NCBI RefSeq assembly: GCF_003815655.1
Contig: NZ_CP033917.1
Location: forward strand, 620,001 to 684,000
Length of the DNA: 64,000 nt
Source: Chryseobacterium sp. G0201
GTDB lineage: Bacteria > Bacteroidota > Bacteroidia > Flavobacteriales > Weeksellaceae
Direction of reading: 5' to 3'
Shown here: in pieces, positions 57,626 through 64,000 of the stretch
Layout of the letters: every line of letters starts with the position of its first letter
Numbering within the stretch: position 1 is the stretch's first letter
Translations under genes and position numbers: made by a program
Notes under the pieces: generated by a model
What the model was told of the DNA's origin: nothing
The model's database searches: none
What the model saw: only the letters and a program-made list of their open reading frames with translations

Positions 57626-60454
57626 CTAATCCTTAAAAAAAGTATTTATAAAATTTATAAATTTATTTAAAATTACATCTCCTATAGAAGACCTTTGTAG
57701 TATCGATGGCTGGTTTTCCAATAATCCAACAACTTCCTGCTTGGTTGGGGTTCTTTGGGTAAAAATGTAATCTTCTGTTAATTTTTTGAGCTTTTCGGCA
57801 TTCAACTTTTCCTCCTCTACAAATTTATTGAATGCTTTTAATTTTTCGGCATCCATAAAGGTATTATAGTCATCTTCTATATTGTCGGATTGGATTAATG
57901 GAAGATTTTCTATTATGAATTTTTCAATTAATTCTCTTTTGCTACGTAGTTTGGTTTCTCCTGCTACTAAATCTAATATTTCTTTTTGTCTACGTTCTTT
58001 TTCTTCTACAGTTGTAGCTTTTAAATTAGCCAATAATGCAAGGATATAGCTTACAGTAATATCATCACGATGAATTAATTCTAATTCAAAATCTACTTCA
58101 TCAAGTATTGATGTCTTTGCTTTTACTTCTCTTGTTTTATCGTATAGATCTAAATATTTTGATTTATAATTTTCAAATTCTTGTTCATCTAAATCAATAT
58201 CCTCAAAACTAAAATCTACATAAGAAGAAATTACATTTTTTAAGCGAATTACATCTCTAAATGCTTTTATAAATTCTAACTCATCATCTTCTGAAGCCAA
58301 ATCATCAACAGCTTCAAAGTTTGGAACAACTTCAATTAATTTTTGGTAGGCTTCGTTTATGTCTTTTACATATTTTTCATAGGGCTGCATTATGATAATT
58401 TCTTTAGCTTCCTTATTTGAAAATAATGCAATGGCATCATCAGTAGCTTTTTTAAGATTTCTGAAAGCAATTATATTTCCTTGCGATTTCTTTTCTCCTA
58501 AAATCCTGTTTGTCCTTGAATACGCCTGTATTAAGCCGTGATGCCTTAAATTTTTATCTACATATAAAGTATTCAATGTTTTACTATCGAAACCTGTTAG
58601 AAACATATTTACTACAAATAAAATATCTATTTGTTTTTGTCTTACTCTATTTGCAATGTCTTTGTAGTAATTGTAAAATAAAATACTATCTCTGGTTGAA
58701 TAGTTGGTTTTAAATGTTTGGTTGTATTCTTGAATATATTCTTCCAATACATCACGAGTATGGGGATTTACTTTTGCATCTGTAAAATCAAAATCCTCTT
58801 CTTCGATGCTGTTGTGGTTCTTTTCATCTTCGTTGGCTGTATAACTGAAAATTGTCGCAATATTAAGATTATGCTTTCCTTGTTTTTTAAGCTCTCTAAA
58901 CAAGTTAAAATACTTAATTAAAGTCTCAACACTATTTACACAAAATATAGCTGTAAATTCTCTATTGTGCGTTTTTATTGAGTGTTGCTGAATAATATAA
59001 CTAGCAATCTTTTCTAATCGTTGTGGACTTTCCATTAACTCCTTTGTGTCAATAGATTCTACTTCAACATCTATCTCATTTTGTGAGTTTTCTTTTTCTT
59101 TATATTTCCCAACATATTCGACTGAAAAGCGTAATACATTTTCGTCTTTAATCGCATCAGTAATAACGTATTGATGTAATTTTTCACCAAACAAACTGGC
59201 AGTTGTTTGTTTAATCCCTCTTATAGAAGTTGCATTATCTACAAATATTGGCGTTCCTGTGAAGCCAAACATTTGATAGTTATTGAAATACTGCGTAATT
59301 TTTTTATGGGTATCTCCAAATTGGGAACGGTGGCATTCATCAAAAATAAAGACAATCTTTTTATCCTTAAGATTATCCATCGTTTTTAAATGATGCTCTT
59401 TTGTTATGGCGTTATATAATTTTTGAATGGTAGTTACAATTAGCTTATTATTAGCATCATTGAATTGATTTACCAATGATTTTGTATTGTTCGTTGTATC
59501 TACACAATCAGGTTTAAAAGCATTAAATTCCTTGGCAGTCTGATAATCTAAATCTTGTCTATCTACACAAAAAACAACTTTATCAACTTTTGGTAACTGT
59601 GAAAGAATTTGACTTGCCTTGAAAGATGTTAAAGTTTTACCTGAACCTGTTGTATGCCATATATAACCATTATGATTACTATTTTTCACCTTATCAATAA
59701 TTCTTTCTACTGCAAAGAACTGATAAGGTCTTAAAACCATTAGCATTTTATCTGTATCGTGCAAAACTATATACTTGGTTACCATTTTAGACAAATGACA
59801 TTTTTCAAGGAATGTATTTGCAAAATCCTCTAATTTAGAAATACGTTTATTGTTGTCATCTGTCCAATAAAATGTTTGCTTAAAATCTGGCTTTTTATTA
59901 CCAAAATTGCTGAAGTATTTTGTATTTACTCCGTTGCTGATAACAAATAATTGAATGAAATTAAATAATCCTGTATTTGAAGAAAATGAATGTTTTTGAT
60001 AACGGTTGATTTGATTATAAGCTTCTTTTAATTCCAAGCCGGTTTTCTTTAATTCGATTTGAACTAACGGTAGACCGTTTATTAAAATAGTTACGTCGTA
60101 GCGGTTTTTATACGAACCTTCAACTGTTATTTGATTGGTAACTTGGTATTCATTTTGACACCAAAAATCCATATTGATAAACTCAACATACACTAACTCA
60201 TTATTATCATTTTTGAATGCAAACTTATCACGAAGTAACAAGGCTTTTTCAAAGATGTTGTTTGACTTTGAAAGGTGGTTTAGAATTTGTTTGAAATCAC
60301 TATCAGAAAAAACCTTATTGTTATGTTTTTCCAATTGCTTCTTAAGATTAACCAATAAATCTGATTCATCTTTAATTGTTACTTTATCATATCCATTAGC
60401 AGCTAATTGACCGATTAAGTTTTGTTCTAATATTAATTCTGATTGTGATGTCAT
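57626..60454 (-). CDS. hsdR: type I restriction endonuclease subunit R
   Basis: This 942-residue motor and nuclease subunit translocates DNA and cuts unmodified DNA. The N-terminal nuclease core is Asp120, Glu134 and Lys136 (NRYDVTILINGLPLVQIELKK). The helicase part has GYIWHTTGSGKTLTSFK near residue 265, DECHRSQFGDTH near 372, FGFTGTPIFVD near 395 and the late LIQAYSRTNRILGEKKSQGN near 635. Both catalytic parts are intact, so the system should be able to cut. It is the last gene of the hsdM-hsdS-abi-hsdR run. Confidence 0.96.
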   Translation of the reverse strand: MTSQSELILEQNLIGQLAANGYDKVTIKDESDLLVNLKKQLEKHNNKVFSDSDFKQILNHLSKSNNIFEKALLLRDKFAFKNDNNELVYVEFINMDFWCQNEYQVTNQITVEGSYKNRYDVTILINGLPLVQIELKKTGLELKEAYNQINRYQKHSFSSNTGLFNFIQLFVISNGVNTKYFSNFGNKKPDFKQTFYWTDDNNKRISKLEDFANTFLEKCHLSKMVTKYIVLHDTDKMLMVLRPYQFFAVERIIDKVKNSNHNGYIWHTTGSGKTLTSFKASQILSQLPKVDKVVFCVDRQDLDYQTAKEFNAFKPDCVDTTNNTKSLVNQFNDANNKLIVTTIQKLYNAITKEHHLKTMDNLKDKKIVFIFDECHRSQFGDTHKKITQYFNNYQMFGFTGTPIFVDNATSIRGIKQTTASLFGEKLHQYVITDAIKDENVLRFSVEYVGKYKEKENSQNEIDVEVESIDTKELMESPQRLEKIASYIIQQHSIKTHNREFTAIFCVNSVETLIKYFNLFRELKKQGKHNLNIATIFSYTANEDEKNHNSIEEEDFDFTDAKVNPHTRDVLEEYIQEYNQTFKTNYSTRDSILFYNYYKDIANRVRQKQIDILFVVNMFLTGFDSKTLNTLYVDKNLRHHGLIQAYSRTNRILGEKKSQGNIIAFRNLKKATDDAIALFSNKEAKEIIIMQPYEKYVKDINEAYQKLIEVVPNFEAVDDLASEDDELEFIKAFRDVIRLKNVISSYVDFSFEDIDLDEQEFENYKSKYLDLYDKTREVKAKTSILDEVDFELELIHRDDITVSYILALLANLKATTVEEKERRQKEILDLVAGETKLRSKRELIEKFIIENLPLIQSDNIEDDYNTFMDAEKLKAFNKFVEEEKLNAEKLKKLTEDYIFTQRTPTKQEVVGLLENQPSILQRSSIGDVILNKFINFINTFFKD

Positions 60455-60459
60455 TATTT

Positions 60460-61086
60460 TTATAATTCAATATCTGGATAAAAGTTTTGTAATTCTTGTT
60501 CGTACCTAATATAATCCATTTCATATAGTGCAAAGCTGTAACTACTAAAAAAGCCAGCACTATCTTGTTCATCAAGCCATTGATTAAATTCCTCGTAATC
60601 TTCATATTTATACTTATTATCTGTTTTGCTATCTATTGAAAAGAATAATTTTAATATATAATAAATATAATTATCTGTAGAATTAATAACCATAACCGCA
60701 AAATCGACATCGCTTGAAATTTCTTTTGGAGATGGTCTACCATGAGATATATCTCCTCGTTTATTTCTAATAGTTCCAATTTCCGCAACAAAAACAGAAA
60801 TATAGTTTAATTCTTCTATTTCAGTAAATTCCTTTAACTTTTTAAACATTATTTTGACTAATTGCTGAACTGTTTTATCTTCAATTTCAGACGTAGAATA
60901 ATTGACATCTAAAGTTGATAATATTGACTTAGAAATACCCTCAAAAAGTGATTTACAACTTTCTATTGATATATCAGGATTTGTTTTTATGTTATTTTCT
61001 ATAAGTTCTAAAATAGTATGATAATATTGAAAGTTTTCAAAAACTTCAATATGCTCATTAATAATATTTCTAGTCAATTTCATCAT
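60460..61086 (-). CDS. abortive infection family protein (Abi_C domain)
   Basis: This 208-residue protein carries the Abi C-terminal-type signature: SIESCKSLFEGISKSILSTL near residue 40, an acidic middle, and IRNKRGDISHGRPSPKEISSDVDFAVMVINSTDNYIYYIL (about residues 108-145). The RNkxGDxxHG motif marks families that share a fold with abortive infection proteins. Its start overlaps the hsdS stop by one base, and its stop is five bases from hsdR, so it is an integral part of the restriction operon. Whether it causes cell death or growth arrest on infection is not shown. Confidence 0.85.
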   Translation of the reverse strand: MMKLTRNIINEHIEVFENFQYYHTILELIENNIKTNPDISIESCKSLFEGISKSILSTLDVNYSTSEIEDKTVQQLVKIMFKKLKEFTEIEELNYISVFVAEIGTIRNKRGDISHGRPSPKEISSDVDFAVMVINSTDNYIYYILKLFFSIDSKTDNKYKYEDYEEFNQWLDEQDSAGFFSSYSFALYEMDYIRYEQELQNFYPDIEL

Positions 61087-62348
61087 CAAACAAACATTTG
61101 TTGTAATAAACCTTTTTTATATTCTTGTGTGTCTTGTATTTGATTTGAAACTAATTCTATTTTTTCATCAATTCCTGAAAGGAAATTGGCGATTTTAGTT
61201 TGTTCACCAATTGATGGTAATAATATTTCTAAATTTCTAATTATTCCTAATGATAAAAACTTTTGTGTACCACCAACATTTTCTTTTTTGAATTGGTTTA
61301 GAATTAAACTCGAATTTAAATAGTGTATTAAAAAACTGTTTTTTAAATCTTTTTTTTCTTTAATCAATGCAACATTTTTAATAGCAAATTCATCAGATTT
61401 TAATAATACAGGATTTCCAATTGTACCAATCATTCCAAAAATAATATCACCAATATCAACTTTAGACCTTTTGTTAATTTTATCAAAGTCAATTTGAGTA
61501 ATAAATTCTACATTTTTGAAATCAAGTTTTCCATTTGAATTTAAATTTTTAGAAGTAATTAAGGGATATCCATTGTCAACATATTTTGGGCTATCGTGAG
61601 TACCATCTCTGACATCACTAATATTACCTAAAACAACTTTCTCCCAATCTTCAAAGTCATTACCATTATTATCTTTAAACCTTATTTCTTGGTTGAATAT
61701 TTTTTGCATAATGCCTTTTTTATAGTCTTCTAAAAGTACTTTTTTTTCTTTTAAAAGGTTTAGTTTTTCATCTACTGCTGAAAGGAAATTGGCAATTTTG
61801 GTTTGTTCTTCAATAGATGGAATATTAACTTTAATTTCTGACAATCTAGTTGTAGAAATACTTAATACTTTCGTTCCTTGAGCAATTGTTTTAATTTGAA
61901 TTTTAGAGTAATCAGATTTCATTAAATAATTACCAAAACCCAACGCAATATCGTGTAAATCTGGTCTTGCAATAAAAGTATGTAATCCTGCCAATACATC
62001 TTCTTCATTTAAATCAATTATTTCTAAACACTTTCCAATGTCGTCATAATCCTCTGAAGCATCTGCAATAACTAAATCCTTTACTTTTAAAAAATTTTCA
62101 TTTGGTATTTTTTCTAATGAAATATCATCATTAATATATGGAACTAATTCATTTTCAATTTTAAACAATGAATTAAATTTTGAATGAATATCACCATAAT
62201 GAATATTTTTTACAAGTCCATTTTCATAATTTAGCTTATCTCTTGATAAAGAATTTGTACTTCTGAAAGAATAAATTTCTTTAAAATATTTATGCTTCCA
62301 ATCATCCCTAAACTCTTGAAATCTTAATTTTGGTTGAAGTGATTTCAT
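61086..62348 (-). CDS. hsdS: type I restriction-modification specificity subunit
   Basis: This 420-residue subunit chooses the DNA target. Two target-recognition domains (about residues 15-185 and 225-390) are each followed by a conserved spacer helix. The spacers are IPSIEEQTKIANFLSAVDEKLNLLKEKKVLLEDYKKGIMQKIF (about 175-218) and LPSIGEQTKIANFLSGIDEKIELVSNQIQ..YKKGLLQQMF (about 375-420). The DNA encoding these two stretches also repeats (near 61170-61220 and 61775-61830), which could permit recombination that swaps recognition domains. The gene lies two bases after hsdM. Confidence 0.94.
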   Translation of the reverse strand: MKSLQPKLRFQEFRDDWKHKYFKEIYSFRSTNSLSRDKLNYENGLVKNIHYGDIHSKFNSLFKIENELVPYINDDISLEKIPNENFLKVKDLVIADASEDYDDIGKCLEIIDLNEEDVLAGLHTFIARPDLHDIALGFGNYLMKSDYSKIQIKTIAQGTKVLSISTTRLSEIKVNIPSIEEQTKIANFLSAVDEKLNLLKEKKVLLEDYKKGIMQKIFNQEIRFKDNNGNDFEDWEKVVLGNISDVRDGTHDSPKYVDNGYPLITSKNLNSNGKLDFKNVEFITQIDFDKINKRSKVDIGDIIFGMIGTIGNPVLLKSDEFAIKNVALIKEKKDLKNSFLIHYLNSSLILNQFKKENVGGTQKFLSLGIIRNLEILLPSIGEQTKIANFLSGIDEKIELVSNQIQDTQEYKKGLLQQMFV

Positions 62349-62349
62349 A

Positions 62350-63942
62350 TTAAAAAGGTGTTTTAATATTTAACTCTTTGCAAAATGTAGCAATTGTATT
62401 GTCAACCTCTTTCATTTTAATTTTTACTGTTTGTAATTTATCTGCAATTGCATCAATATTAATTTCAATAGCTTCTTCAAATGTATTTACATAACGAGGA
62501 ATGTTTAAATTATAATCGTTTGCTTTTACTTCTTCGAGTGTTGCAATGTTTGAATATTTTTCAATTACAGTTCTGTTTTGATAAGTAGCTATAATTTTAT
62601 CAACGTCCTGTTCTCTTAAAACATTTTGATTTTTTACTTTTTCAAAATCGTTACTTGCATCAATGAATAAAATGTTTTCTGGAGTTTCTTTGCATTTTTT
62701 TAAAACCAAAATACAGGTTGGAATACTTGTTCCATAAAATAAGTTAGAAGGCAAACCAATAATTGCATCAATGTAGTTTCTATCTTCGATTAAATATTTA
62801 CGAATATGACCTTCAGCAGCACCGCGGAATAAAACACCGTGAGGAGCAATACAAGCCATAATTCCGTTATCATCTAGCTGGTGTACCATGTGTTGAATAA
62901 AAGCAAAATCGGCTTTAGTTCCCGGTGCAAGTCTTCCGTATTGTGAAAATCTGTCATCATTAGAAAATAAAGGATTTGCAGACCACTTGGCAGAAAATGG
63001 AGGATTAGCTACAATAGCATCAAATTTAAAATCTAAGTGTTGTGGTTTTTCAAGCGTGTCTTCATTTTTAATATCGAATTTATGATAATTGACATCGTGC
63101 AAAATCATATTCATTCGAGCCAAGTTGTATGTTGTACGGTTTTGTTCTTGTCCGTAGAAATGCCCTACTTCTTCAACTTCTCTAGCTACACGAAGCAACA
63201 ACGAACCACTACCACATGTTGGATCATAAACAGATTTTAATTTGTTTTTACGGGTAGTTACAATTTTAGCTAAAACAGTGGATACTTGTTGCGGTGTATA
63301 AAATTCTCCTGCTTTTTGTCCTGCACCTGCTGCAAATTGTCCTATTAAATATTCATATGCATCACCCAAAACATCACCATCAGTATTGTCTAGATCGAAA
63401 TCAATTTCATCTAATGCAGTTAAGATTTTAACAATAACATCGTTTCTGTCTTTTGTCGTTCTTCCAATTTTAGTTGAGTTTAAATCTATATCATAAAATA
63501 AATTATCAAAGTCGTCTTGGCTCTCCGAACCCATTGTACTTTTTTCGATACTATTTAAAACATTGGCTAAATCTTCTAAAATGAATGTGCTTTGTATTTG
63601 CTCTTCATCATCTTCATTAATAACCTTTGCATTACCTTTTTTAGCAAGATTTGTAAATAGTTCTGATGGCTTTAAGAAATAACCTAATGCGTCAACAGTT
63701 GCCTCTTTTAAGGCTTCTAAAATAACTTTTCCGTCCGTGCTGTTTTCGTCTATTTCACTAAATACTAATCCATCTGGTTTTAGGAATTCATTTGCCTTTC
63801 TTTCTAATTTCTCTGAAAGGTATTTGTAGAATATAAAACCAAGGATATAATCTTGAAATTGATTCGCGGAAATTTTACCTCTTAATATATTGGCTATTGC
63901 CCATAATTGGGTTTCTAGAAGTTTCTTTTGTTCGTCTGACAT
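62350..63942 (-). CDS. hsdM: type I restriction-modification methyltransferase subunit
   Basis: This 530-residue enzyme methylates adenine in the target site. The N-terminal HsdM_N domain includes LWAIANILRGKISANQFQDYILGFIFYKYLSEK, followed by the AdoMet motif (VYDPTCGSGSLLLRV near residue 238) and the catalytic NPPF (DAIVANPPFSAKW near 312). It is the first gene of the restriction operon, with the start at 63942. No clear promoter is seen upstream in the remaining 58 bases. Confidence 0.96.
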   Translation of the reverse strand: MSDEQKKLLETQLWAIANILRGKISANQFQDYILGFIFYKYLSEKLERKANEFLKPDGLVFSEIDENSTDGKVILEALKEATVDALGYFLKPSELFTNLAKKGNAKVINEDDEEQIQSTFILEDLANVLNSIEKSTMGSESQDDFDNLFYDIDLNSTKIGRTTKDRNDVIVKILTALDEIDFDLDNTDGDVLGDAYEYLIGQFAAGAGQKAGEFYTPQQVSTVLAKIVTTRKNKLKSVYDPTCGSGSLLLRVAREVEEVGHFYGQEQNRTTYNLARMNMILHDVNYHKFDIKNEDTLEKPQHLDFKFDAIVANPPFSAKWSANPLFSNDDRFSQYGRLAPGTKADFAFIQHMVHQLDDNGIMACIAPHGVLFRGAAEGHIRKYLIEDRNYIDAIIGLPSNLFYGTSIPTCILVLKKCKETPENILFIDASNDFEKVKNQNVLREQDVDKIIATYQNRTVIEKYSNIATLEEVKANDYNLNIPRYVNTFEEAIEINIDAIADKLQTVKIKMKEVDNTIATFCKELNIKTPF

Positions 63943-64000
63943 TACTAACTTTTCATTATTTTGGTAAATATATAATTTAAAAATATTTTTTATTTATTGT

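Overview
The window is an AT-rich stretch of a Bacteroidota chromosome, most likely Chryseobacterium or a close Weeksellaceae relative (Flavobacteriia). The evidence is the TAnnTTTG-type promoters, genes for a type IX secretion system (T9SS) plug protein and a T9SS-sorted protein, double-glycine peptides with MKNLKKL-type leaders, and lipoproteins with Bacteroidota-style lipoboxes. No relative could be searched, so the genus is an inference.

From 1 to about 34 kb the content is mostly housekeeping. It holds fmt, ribBA with a degenerate second domain, a flavin-dependent monooxygenase, a frameshifted DUF2971 gene, a PIF1-like helicase, a gamma-class carbonic anhydrase-like protein, a NifU-type Fe-S carrier, hemH, a ParE-type toxin-antitoxin pair and a T9SS plug protein. 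A trehalose locus follows (transporter, trehalase and TonB receptor, with a divergent AraC regulator). Next is a TetR-controlled RND efflux operon whose control region carries four copies of a near-identical 13-bp palindrome. Then come miaA, a YicC-family gene, gmk and nadA. The gaps between genes are rich in palindromic repeats of several families.

From 34.0 to 35.2 kb lies a cluster of tiny double-glycine-leader peptide genes. Three are six-cysteine paralogues sharing one signature, one is a different six-cysteine peptide on the opposite strand, and one is killed by an in-frame amber codon at the leader cleavage site. None is linked to a maturation or export gene. From 35.3 to 42 kb is the threonine operon thrA-thrB-thrC-folB. 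It is preceded by a 31-codon leader peptide ending in a threonine run and by hairpins that look like a transcription attenuator.

From 42.56 kb (tRNA-Cys) to the right edge the content is accessory. It includes a DUF5655 nuclease-like gene; a four-gene operon encoding a T9SS-sorted protein, two large Rhs/YD-type proteins (the second ending in a candidate toxin domain) and a DUF2750 candidate immunity protein; a protein with three NUMOD4-like modules; a 1-kb gene desert; two orphan genes; and a type I restriction-modification operon, hsdM-hsdS-abi-hsdR, with an Abi_C-type abortive infection gene embedded between hsdS and hsdR. No integrase or transposase is visible, so calling this a genomic island rests on gene content and the tRNA boundary only.

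The observations most worth follow-up are the threonine attenuator, the six-cysteine peptide family with its broken member, the T9SS/Rhs toxin operon, the Abi gene inside the restriction operon, the repeated TetR operator and three DnaA-box-like sequences spaced exactly 12 bp apart.
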